A stretch of 64,000 nucleotides of DNA from Yamagishiella unicocca. Lineage: Eukaryota > Chlorophyta > Chlorophyceae > Chlamydomonadales > Volvocaceae. The notes under the pieces are model-generated. The model had not been told where the DNA came from. It searched no databases and saw only the letters and a program-made list of their open reading frames with translations. The position numbers and the translations under genes are program-made. Shown in pieces: positions 41,837-52,280 of this stretch; the stretch's first letter is position 1; each line of letters starts with the position of its first letter. The stretch covers positions 744,001-808,000 of the forward strand of contig BDSL01000020.1 of assembly GCA_003116995.1 (NCBI GenBank), in the 5' to 3' direction.

Positions 41837-44800
41837 TCAAGTGAGGGAGTCCACGGGCACTTCCGCCTGCTCGAACTTGGCGAGATCCTTCACCACCACG
41901 TTGCCGCGAGCCCACTCGGAGGCACCCACCAGCACCAGCCGGGAGGCGTTGAGCTTCTCGGCATGCTGTGGGACGCCCAGGAGAGGGTGTGTGGGGGTAC
42001 AAAATAAATCCGGAGAGGGTCGGGGGGTGGGGGGCGAGAAGACCCGGGAAGCCCTTCCGTCCGCACCTTGAAGGCCCACTTCATCTTCTTGGCCTCTAGC
42101 ACCAGGTCCACGCTGCGACCCGCCTGGCGCAGCCGAGTCGCAATGCCCGAGGCGGCGGGGCGCAGCGACGCATCCAGCGGCACGATCACGTCATCCACCT
42201 GCGGCCGGGAGGGCAGCGGCAGGAGGGGAGGGGAGGGGAGGGGTCAGGAGGGGAGGGGTCAGGAGGGGAGGGGTCAGGAGGGGAGGGGTCAGGAGGGGAG
42301 GGGTCAGGAGGGGAGGGGTCAGGAGGGGAGGGGTCAGGAGGGGAGGGGTCAGGAGGGGAGGGGTCAGGAGGGGGCATGAGAGGAGGGCGAGGGATTGGGG
42401 AGGGAAGTGCAGGAGGGGAGTTGCAGGAGGGGAGTTGCAGGAGGGAGGTGGCAGTAGGGCAGCGGCAGCAGGGGGCAGGAGGGGCGTGGCGGGAGCCGAG
42501 CGGCTTGCAGGAGCGGCTCAGGCTGAGACGCCTTTGTGACGTCAAACGCTCGCGGCCTCCCCCTGCGCATGCCCCTGGTCCCGCCCACCCGCCCCAGCAA
42601 GCACCCAACCAGCCTCCACCACCAGCCCCTGCCCCGGACCCAACCCACTCGGTGCGGCGGCGCCGGCAGCTTCCCGCGGTCCTTCAGCAGCTCCACGATG
42701 ACGGCGTCGCCGAAGCCGAAGCCCGCCATGGGCGCGTTCTCGCCGCCGAAGGCCCCCAGCAGCCGGTCGTATCGGCCGCCGCCGCAGATGGCGCGCAGCT
42801 TGCCCTCTCGGTCAAAGCCCTCAAACACCGTGCCGGTGTAGTAGGCCAGGCCGCGCACGACGGAGGGGTCGAACACCAGCCAGTCCTGCGAAAAGGTGCG
42901 CGGCGGCAGCCGCAACCGCGACCGTGGTGAGCGCGGCGGAAGCGGTGGCAATCGGGCTTTTTAGGGTCATGCACCCGAGTGCCGCAACACATGGAAGGGG
43001 CGTTGGAACGGGGCAGCGGCGCTGCTGTGCCCTGCGGGCCCCCACCTGGTATCCGTACCCCGCTGCTAGCTCGAAGAGGCGCTTCAGGTCCCCCACCGCC
43101 TCGCTGTCAGGTCCCAGCAGCGCCGCCAGGTCGTCCAGCGAGCGCAGGGCCACGGCGGCCAGCACGCCGTCAATGGTGGCGGGTGCCACGCCCAGGGCGA
43201 GCAGCTCCTCCTCCACCTTCTCCCTGCGCATGGGACAGTTGAGGCACGGGGCGGGGCGCGGAGCGGGGGCCGGGGCGGAGCGGGGGCTTGCGGCAAATGC
43301 GTTGCGGGCAGCCACGCCGGCGGCCCAGCGGGGAGACGCAGGCCACTGGGGGGTCGAGGGATAGAAATGCGGGCCGCGCGCACGGCAGGTGAGGCCAGGG
43401 GCTATGTGCCTGGAGAGGATGTCGGAGCCAGGTCGGGTCGGGTTGGGTCGGGACGTGGTCGGGCCGGGTCAGTGGTGGGTTTCGGAGCCAGCTCTGGCTG
43501 CCGTGCACCCACCTCGGCAGCTTGTCCATCTTGTCCACGATGACGCACACCCGCGCGAACGACTCGGGGGCCACCCCGTACTGGGTCAGCACGGATTGCA
43601 GCACCTGCGGCAACACAGGGGGTGGCAAGGTGGAAGGAGGGTACGTGAGGAAAACCCGTGGGTCGGCACTGGCTACCGGTAGGAAACCGATTAGGAACCG
43701 TTTGGTACACGCGTTTGGATATGCATGCTGGCGAACTTGGCGCGGAAACGGCATTGACCGCGTAGGAACCGTTTGGTACACTTCGGGGAAGGGGGATGCA
43801 AGGAAAACCCGTGCACGAAAGAAGCAACCGTTTTGGGGGTTGGGGTGGGAAGGGGGAAGAGGGGAGGAGGGGTCAGCCAGGACGGTGGGATTGAGAATCA
43901 ACGAGTGCGTCGACCAAGGGTTCAGGCACCAGCGGCTGGACAGCCAGGGATAGGCGGCGGATCAGGACACAAACCCGCGAGCTCTCTTCCTCCGCGGCCC
44001 TCCCCGCCCCGCCTCCGCCCGCACCTCCCTTCACGTCGCCTCACCGCCCCCGGTCTCCCCTGCCCTCCTCACCTTCCTGTTCGACACCTTGATGCCCACA
44101 TCCGCCGCCGTGAGCCCCACCCGCTGGAAGAACATGACCACCGCGGCCAGCAGCTCCGCCTCCGCCTCCACTCCGGGCACGCCCACGATGTCCATGTTCC
44201 ACTGGTAGTGCTCCCGCCTGCCGAGGAGGAAGGAGCGGGGAGCGGGTGCGGCCCGGGGGCCGGGGCCGGGAAGGTGGCGGTGAGCTGACATTCGCGCGCC
44301 TAAGCGCGCAGGCTGAGAGTCAATCGGCGAGGCAAAAGGAGGACGGCCCGCCGCCCCGCCGCCAACGCGCGCTGCCTAGGCCAGCCCTCCGGCGGTGAGC
44401 ATTTTTAAGACGCTTATTATTTAGGTATCTGAAGTATAGAGATAAAAAATTAGTTCCGGAAGGTGGTGGTCATGTTTTCCGCCCGCCTGTCGCGCCTCCG
44501 CACACGTTCCCCGCATCCGCGCGTGCCCTCGCGCCCCCCCGCCTGCCTGCTAGCCTGGTCTGGTCAGCGCACGCCTTGCTCTGGTGGCGTCACTACTTGC
44601 CCGCCCAGCAGCAGCCGCCTGCCAGCTGGCACACTCAACGCCTCTGCGTGTCCTCCCCTCCCCCCTCCAGCTGAGTGCCAGCTCCTGCGCGTCCTCCCCT
44701 CCCCCCTCCAGCTGTTTTTCTTTCGTACAGGGGTTTTCGTTGCAACTCACCCCCCTCCAGCTGAGTGGCAGCTCCTGAGCGCCGGCTAGATCCGGTCCCC

Positions 44801-46295
44801 GCGCACCGCCAACGCAAGCCCCCCCAATCGCCAACCTGGTGGCTGCCTAGGGTTCCTCTTCTCCTTCCTGTGTCGTTCCACGGGCCTCATAGCGCTACCA
44901 CCCACCCACCCTTTGTTGGTCCAGGGGCTAAACCCGCCCTCGGCCTCCCCACCCTCGGCCTCCCCTCCCCCCCATCGGCACCAGCTACACTTCACATGTC
45001 GAGTAACCAGTCCTTTTCTGTAACCCCCCTGGGCCGTGGATTTGCGGATTATTCTTTAACCCCCCCACACACGCCCTCGGCCAGCCCCCCCACCTGCGGC
45101 CACGGGTCATGCGCTCATACCGCCAGCACTGCCCGATGGCAAACCACTTGGCCGGCAGCGACAGCGTTTTACCACGCTGCAGCACCAGGCGCGCCAGGGA
45201 GGGTGTCAGCTCGGGGCGCAGTGCCACGCGCCGCTGGCCCTTGTCCTGCAGGAATGGGCGGCAGTTTCGGGGACAGTTGGGGGGCAGTTGGAGGGCAGTT
45301 GGGGGACAGTTGGGCGGTAGTTGGGGGCAGTTGGGGGGCAGTTTGGGGACAGTTGGGGGGACAGCGCAGGGCAGGGATGGGCTGCAGTTGGGGGCGCGGT
45401 TGGGGGGCCAGGGCAGGGCAGGGATGGGAGGTGCCCACCTCAAAGTTATAGAGCTGGTCGGTGATCTCCTCTCCCGCTTTGCGAACGAACAGCTCCTCGC
45501 TCTCCAGCACGGGTGCGTCGAACTGCTCGAACCCAAAGGCGGCGCTCACGGCCGCGAACTCGCCAAACAGCCAGTTGCGGAGGCGCATGTCCTCGGGGAA
45601 GAAGTCACGAGTGCCTGGGGACAGGCAGTGCAGCGTGGGTAAGGCAGGATGGGAGCGCGCATGGCAGGATGGGAGCGCGCATGGCGGGGTTTCGGTCGGT
45701 TGTTTGTCAGTTCTCTGGTTTATACGGGTTGGATAGCAGGTGCAGAGAAGGCCACGGAGGTGCAGATGTAATGGCTGCATCTGGGCGCATGGGACTCAGC
45801 CCGCCAGCATCTGAGGGCTTTCGGTGTTGTGTGATGGATGCAGAGGCGGTCCTGCGGTAACTTGAACTCGCACTTCTCCACCGTGTATGCCGGCACGTGA
45901 TGACTAGTAAATGGCGCGCGGCGGAGTGGACCGGGACGGGACAGGCAGTCCTTACCTCGGGGGGGCTGCGTGTCTATCATACCCTTGTCCGTCCGGCCAG
46001 TGGGCTCGGTATTTTTGGCAACCGTCCTCGCATCGCCGGTCTGAGAATACATAGGAGCAGTAAGGGGTTTGGAGCCAGTTGAAGGCAGGCTGATTGTGCA
46101 GCGTATGGTTGCCGCACTAGTTGCCACACATGCGTGTGGTCTTACCACTTTGGGGATCACCGCAGGAGCATCCGCTGCCGCAGCCCTTGTACAACTCCCG
46201 GATTTTGACCCCCTCAATTGTCGCCTGCATTCTGGCCTAGCAACAAATGGCCGAGGCAGGCGACCAGCGCCGCGCTGGAGCTGGCCGCGGAGCAT
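41837..46295 (-). CDS. Histidyl-tRNA synthetase, probably organelle-targeted
   Basis: Ten exons on the minus strand: 46146-46295, 45956-46040, 45439-45614, 45094-45245, 44073-44217, 43513-43604, 43046-43223, 42649-42885, 42067-42198, 41837-41965 (491 aa, all phases consistent). Residues 1 to about 65 are Arg/Ala/Ser-rich, like an organelle transit peptide. The class II core follows: [20 protein letters not shown] (about 73-92), [15 protein letters not shown], motif 2 as [17 protein letters not shown] then [12 protein letters not shown], the histidine-specific [23 protein letters not shown], and motif 3 around [15 protein letters not shown]. Exons 9-10 form the anticodon-binding domain ([34 protein letters not shown]). 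It charges tRNA-His. The bacterial-type sequence and leader suggest the plastid and/or mitochondrial enzyme of plants and algae. Introns are long and full of minisatellites. Confidence 0.94.
42222..42375. repeat. 15-bp minisatellite in HisRS intron 8
   Basis: AGGAGGGGAGGGGTC is repeated about ten times without visible variation, directly next to the exon 9 acceptor. Confidence 0.95.
43647..43820. repeat. Dispersed repeat family A, copy in HisRS intron 5
   Basis: GAGGAAAACCCGTGGGTCGG at 43647, then AACCGATTAGGAACCGTTTGG and ATATGCATGCTGGCGAACTT, with a second partial copy AGGAAAACCCGTGCACGAAA at 43799. Related copies occur at 34437, 55264, 58145, 58507, 61318, 62214 and 63353. Confidence 0.75.
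44640..44775. repeat. 53-bp repeat in HisRS intron 4
   Basis: CCCCTCCAGCTGAGTG(C/G)CAGCTCCTG and flanks recur three times, the middle copy cut short. Confidence 0.75.
44995..45075. repeat. Dispersed repeat family B, copy in HisRS intron 4
   Basis: CACATGTCGAGTAACCAGTC, then CTTTTCTGTAACCCCC and CCGTGGATTTGCGGATTATT. It is the reverse complement of the copy at 53925-53965 and related to 57725-57815 and 61230-61310. Confidence 0.75.
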
Positions 46296-46740
46296 CCGCC
46301 TCCTTTACAGATAAACCTGATCAATATGAGGAGGTATACTTAATTCACGGCGAGGTCAGCATTTTCGTTTCATTTTGCGAAGGATTAGTGCAAATTGGTA
46401 CGGCACATGTTCAGCTGGGCTTGGACTGTTGGACTGTTCACACCAAAGCCCGGCCCGTTGTAAACATTACTGTTGTGTAGATGCGGCATGTGGCAGTAAG
46501 TCATTGTGGAAGCCCTGGCTCGCCGTCACCAGCTTTGCGACAAACAACCGCGGGACGCAGTTGCCGAACAGTGGAATAGAGGCGCCAAGCGGGTCAGATG
46601 ACCTCCATCCGCCGCAGCCGACAAGCAAGATAAATCTTTCACTAATAAATCGCACTTACCACGGCGGCAGTCGCTCTTGGCGTTTCGTTTCATACCTCTG
46701 AAACCCTGCTAACCGAGCCTTCCGGGACTGTTGAGCTGAA
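46296..46740. promoter_or_regulatory. Shared upstream region of divergent HisRS and Aurora-like kinase genes
   Basis: 445 bp lie between the two start codons. It must hold both promoters. It is less GC-rich than the flanking exons, and I see no specific element that I can name. Confidence 0.5.
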
Positions 46741-49700
46741 ATGTTGTCCAAGGGGCTCAAAAAGTGAGAATATCCCTTGATACGTGACCCGCTGCGATTC
46801 GGGGATGAGTCCTCAACTGGTCACGCGGTTGCTCGCTTTGCTCTCCGCAGGTTCAAGGACCGGATTTTCAGCGCAAGTCGCAAGGGTGGGTCTAAGAGAG
46901 ATGAGATGCTTGTTGGCGAAAGCGGTCGTCACATGCGGGAGGGCCTTCCTACTTCCGATGCCCTTATATGCTGTCGCGTTGTGCGTTGTTACGCAACTCC
47001 GCCGCCGCTAGCTTCACTTCCGGCCTAATTATGTTTGATCCCTTAATGCAGATGAAAGCTTATCTGGCACGGACTATAGTGAGGGACCGGAGTCCCCAGG
47101 GAACGTGGGCGCAAACTCGCCGCGCAAGTTCAGCTCTATTAAGAGCAAGAACGGCAGCTATGCCGAGCGGACTCCAGAGCTTGTGGCCACCAGCAGCATG
47201 CGCAGCAATGCATCCACAGGTCATGGGCCGCATACAATTACGTTGAAGGAGTCGCCGATGCTGACCGACCATAACCAGTCGCCCAATGGCGTGCTGCCGC
47301 CGGTGCAGATTAGCAGCAGCCAAAACAGCTTCACGTCCAAAAACTCTCAGCCTCCGAACCTGGCAGCTATGTTCAATCCGTCTTCGGGCAGGCGCAGGTC
47401 GACCCCAGCAGCGCTGGACATGGCGTTGCGCTCGCCTGAGGGCAAGGTTGCGATGGAACAGCTGCTGCAACCCGGACAGAACAAACTCGTATTTGGCAAC
47501 TATTTTGCCGGTACGAGCGCAGCTGCCCGTGACCAGGCGGCGGCAGTGGCAGCAGCAGAGAAGCAGCGAGCGAAGGGCACGGCAGGAACAGGGCCCCTGA
47601 TGGCTCCCAGGCCTCCACCTGGCCATCCTCCTAGCCTGACGATACCAGCGTACAAGTCGCCGACCTTGCCGGCCGTGGTATTGCACTCCGGCGATGCCGC
47701 GATGGCGACAGTGCCGGAGGACGTCGCCATGGATGACGCGCTGCACAAGCACGTTGCTCCCAGCAACTCAAAGAGGTATCCAGTGGATAGCGTAGCCAGC
47801 ATTCAGTCCTTACCGCATTCGCCATCGGGCGCCCACAAGGTGCACCAGGTGGCGCAACACCCACAACCAACTGCTGTGGTTCACCACCAGCAGCAACAGC
47901 AGCAGTTACACCCGCAGCAGCAGCAGCACCTGCAGCAGCAGCACCAATCGCACCAACCAGCCCTGGCACAGTTGCCCTCTCCACCATCACAGCAGCCATC
48001 CCCTTCACACGCGTCCGGGTCACTGCCATCGCCTGGCCGGCCCCCACAGCCATCAGCCGTGGAGGATGCCACCACGTCTAGCCGGGGCGCAAAGCTCGTG
48101 TCACTGTCGCCGCAGATCCCGGCAGCCATGCAACGCAAGAGCTGGTCCCTCGCTGACTACAATATCATTCGGAAGATGTACACTGGATACGCGTCCACCG
48201 TGTATCAGGTTCGTGACCAGCACCTTGATCGCTGTCTGCGTGCGTAAGTAACGAAACCAAACCAAAACCCTCAATGCCCTGGTCTATGGCTCGCGCAGGC
48301 AATGTGCAAGAAGTCCCTGGACATGGTGGCACTGAAAGTGTACCATATGCAGAACCTCTGCGAGCTGAACCACTACCAGGTCTTTCGCGAAATCCGCGTG
48401 CACAGCAGCCTGCAGCACCAGAACATCATCCACTTGTTCGCTGCGTTCCAGGTGCGCTAGCACCGCCGATGGACATGGCACATGGCGACATGGGCCCAGC
48501 TGGTTTGTTTGTTGGATAGGCGTCACTCTCTACACCTGTGCGTGTAACCGTGCCTACCTTGTTTTGGGGGGTCCTGCCGGATTGCAGGAGGCTACGGATG
48601 TCGTGCTGGTCCAGGAGTACGCGGAGGGCGGGGACCTGTACCGGCTCTTGCACAAAAACGGCGGCCGTCTTTCGGAGCGGCAGGCGGTGGAGATGGTGCT
48701 GCACCCCTTCCTGCTTGCGCTTCACTACCTGCACACGAGGGGAATCATGCACAGGTAATGAGCGCCATGGAGCTGGGCTCCTCCTCTTGGCGGCACGGCG
48801 GGGCGAAGCCCCCGCCGGGCGCTAGCCCTCGGCGGCAGTTGACAATACGTTGGCTTGTCCTGCCGGCCCAGGGACATCAAGCCTGAGAACGTACTGTTTA
48901 CGGAGCACCGGGTGCTCAAGCTGGCTGATTTCGGCTTGGCCATTGACCTGACGGAGGAGCGTGCGGTGACGCGAGCAGGTGCGTTGTGTGCACGGCACGG
49001 TGCCATGGAGGTCGTGCCAAGTGCAGTTTGGCTTGTTTGTGGTACCTCTTCCACGCGCGGCCATCTTAGTTTGGAATCCTTGTTGGCGTGTTGGGCGCTG
49101 ACCGGGGCTGGTCCGCCTCTGCAGGAACGCTGGACTACATGGCGCCTGAGGTGCTCAGATGTCCCCCTAAGAACCTGCCGCAGGAGAATAAGAACAACCC
49201 CTACCTGCATTACAACAACTCGGTGGACGCATGGGCGGTCGGCGTGTTCGCCTATGAGCTAATTGTGGGCTTTCCGCCATTCGCGGGTAAGCCAGCATGG
49301 TTCCAAAGCTGTAGTTCCCAAGGGTAGTTCTGGGCGGTTCCGCACATACACTGGGACGAAAAAATGGGGGGCTTGGCTAGCCCGCTCAGCATGCGGCTGC
49401 CAAACAGCCCGTTCGAGAGCAGGACGCTGCAGCTGAGGATGGAGGATGGCCTAAAGCTAAAGTCGTGGGAGGACAGCCCCATGCGGAAACTCGGAAGCCT
49501 CTGCGCAGCCGCCCCCATCCCGGCCCGCCAGGCCTTTTCTGTAACCCCACCCCGGCCAATGCACCGCCACGTGCACATGGACGTGCTTTCGCGGCCTCTC
49601 GATGAATGAGCACACAGACGTGATGGGTTCGGTGGCCACCGAGCAGTTGGCCACCGTTCCGATCGGCCCGTGCAAGTGTAGCGGGGCCCTCCGTGCGGTC

Positions 49701-50873
49701 ATCGGGGGCTTCCGCGAACGCATCTCATGCAGGGAGTTCGCACTGCCGTTCGGTTCTGGGTCATATGTTGGCGTTGTGACGGCATATGTGGCACAGCCGG
49801 TTGTCATCGGCGTTACAAGCACATGCATCGGCTCCAGTCCTTGCACGCGGACGGTGTAAGCGACTGACGTTGCCGTCCGCTTGCATGCGTGCTTCCTTGA
49901 CAGGTGAAACCCAGCTGGACAGCGTCGACCGCATCATGCACTCGGTGCCGGAATTCCCCGGAAAGGTCTCCGAGTTTGCTAAGGATTTCATCTGCCAGTG
50001 CCTGCGCAAACACCCCGGCGACCGGCCCACGGTGATGGAGCTGCTGCACCACCCGTGGGTGCGCACGTTCCAGGTGCGCTGCGTTCCGGCGGCGGCGGCA
50101 TGCCGAGAGCACGCGAGCAAGGGGGAGGTTGCCTGGGGGGTCAAGCAAATGGAAGAGCACGGCTCACGTATCGACGGCGATGCGTACCAGATGTCTAGTT
50201 TGGGTTGCACGTGCAGGATGCGTGCGAGGGTGGTCGACAGCAACAGGACACAAATGTCAGGCACGGTGCCGCCCTCGAGGCTCGGGTCTGCTGACCGACG
50301 CCACGCCACGCAGCAACCGAAGTGGTGGACACCGCTCACTAGGCATTCGGTTCCTGCATTGGGTTGCTCCAGTGTCCCCACGCTGGGGCGCTGGCCAACC
50401 AGTGAACCAACGCTGGCCAACCAGTGACCCAGTGAAAGCGTGCCCGCACACGCCGGGTGTTCCCGTGGTTCCTCGCGGTCCAGCAGTGTTGACGTGGTGT
50501 GGGTAGTGAGTGCGTATGGGCTTGTGGACTACAGCCTGCGCCCTGCCCTGCCCCTCTGTCGACTACAGCCTGCGCCCTGCCCTGCCCCTCTGTCGACTAC
50601 AGCCTGCGCCCTGCCCTGCCCCTCTGTCGTGTCGCCCCCCAGAGGCGTACCTCGATGCGCATCACGACGATGCCGCGCCGTCGCAGCAGCGTGATGTACA
50701 ACGCGGGCTCGCTCAGCCACGCGCCAGGCATGGGCCAGGACGCCTACACGCCACCCCAGGAGGCGGCCGAGGAAGGCCTAGACGGCGCAGGCCCCATGGA
50801 GACCGACGTTAACGAAATGAGTCCCGAGGAGATTGAGCAAATGATCGTGAAGCTGCAGGTGCGGAAATCCTAG
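46741..50873 (+). CDS. Aurora-like Ser/Thr protein kinase (CALK-type candidate)
   Basis: Nine exons: 46741-46763, 46851-46885, 47052-48208, 48299-48451, 48588-48754, 48872-48978, 49125-49286, 49904-50073, 50643-50873 (734 aa). The N-terminal ~380 residues are Ser/Pro-rich with a Gln/His tract (about 279-305 region, LQQQHQSHQP). The kinase domain spans about 384-658: WSLADYNIIRK start, VALKVYHM with Lys418, HRDIKPENVLF with catalytic Asp513, ADFGLAIDL with Asp531, TLDYMAPEVLRCPPKN in the activation segment and HPGDRPTVMELLHHPWV at the end. The HSSLQHQNIIHLFAAF strand is Aurora-like. The long N-tail and the overall pattern fit the Chlamydomonas Aurora-like kinase that controls flagellar shortening, but orthology needs alignment. 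The glycine loop is degenerate (MYTGYASTVY). The last exon contains a possible donor (CTGCAG|GTGCGG at about 50859), so further exons cannot be excluded. Confidence 0.9.
50525..50632. repeat. 34-bp tandem repeat in the last kinase intron
   Basis: Three identical units of GACTACAGCCTGCGCCCTGC plus CCTGCCCCTCTGTC end 10 bp before the exon 9 acceptor and may supply its pyrimidine tract. Confidence 0.95.
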
Positions 50874-52280
50874 GGGCTTCATCAAATTGGGACTAGCAAA
50901 ACTATCAAACTGGGACTGGCTATCAAACTGGGACTAGCAAAACGTCTGCAACACGGTTACGGCGGGCGTCATCACGTCGCGCACGGTGCACTTACCAGTA
51001 TTACCGCTGTGTGGTGCGTCATGGCGTGTCAGTGAGTTTCTGCGTGCGTCCGGCATAAGGGCGGGATCAAGCATGGCCAGACGCGTATCACCGTTAAGGC
51101 GCGATGCAATATGTAGCTCTAGGGGGGAAGGCGGAGGAGGGGTGCTGTGCAACATGGTTATGCCGTGAGCTCTGGTCGCCGCCCCATGAATGTAGGTGGC
51201 TAAGGCGCAAGCGCTCGCCAAGACCGATTCACGGGCCAGCAATGACACCGTCATGCAGGCTGTGCACCCGATGCATATATGAGCCAGCGCCAGGGGCGGG
51301 TCCTCGAGGAGGAGCTCTGCCGGATTCGGGCACACGTACAGAATGGCCCGATGCGAACGGGTTTGATGCGGAAGGATATCTGATACTATCGTTTTCGAAG
51401 CCTGTGGGTATCGCTGTCGAGTCCATATTAAAGTACACTAGCGACCGCCGCGTCAGAATCTGTCCGTTTGGGCGGCAGATTGGCAAAAAGCGCAGGGCAC
51501 CGCGTGACTGGTGCAAATTTAGTGCACTTGAAAGTGTGGTAATGTGCCGCTGAGCCCGCGAAACTCCACGGACAATCAACCAATGTGTGCGTGTCCGCTG
51601 GTCGCTGGTCGGTGGTGGCGAATTCGTTCGTGCAGAAGATTGCGGTGTGCAGGCATATGCGGGATTAACGGAGGGGTGCAACAAAAGTGTACCTGTTGGG
51701 GGAGGACCGTGGGTGTGACGCCAGCTGGTCGAGGTTGATAGGGTGCGTGTTCCCAACCAGGGAATAATAAGGTTTGTAGGCCGGAGGAGGGTGTTCTCTG
51801 GGTCGTATGCGGCACCCGGAGCGCAACCGATGTTGGTCAGCACGGGTGTAGGGGTCAGCTTGCAGGGCTATGGCCGCGCTGGGGATGAGTGTGACGGTTC
51901 TCAAGCCCCAATCTTCGTCGGTGAGCAGCATGCGCCGTGTCGCTTGCGCGTGGAGTTTTTGTCTCCGGCAGCTTGCACAATAGTTTTGTGTGGCAAGTCG
52001 CTGTTTCCTTGAGGGTTCGTTCCCAATGTGCGGTGGACGCTTTGTGTCGACGGGCGGGCACGCACGCACTGACGAAGGGCTGTGCTGAGTATACGGCAGG
52101 TTTAAAACAAAGGCGAGCGGCGTGAGTACGGCACTGACGAGTGCGGACCCAATGCGTCCTCTCGTAGATAATTAGTGTAGTCTGTTCTTTTCGTCGCGCT
52201 TACCTTGACCACAATGAGCTACGAGATGTTCTGGTGATGTTTGAAGTTCGTGACACATTGTGTAGACCACTGAATGTAAC
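50874..52280. other. Intergenic, no gene seen
   Basis: CAAACTGGGACTAGCAAAA-like units are repeated at 50883-50943. Frames on both strands lack domains. It includes the 3' UTR of the kinase gene and the promoter of the next gene. Confidence 0.5.
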
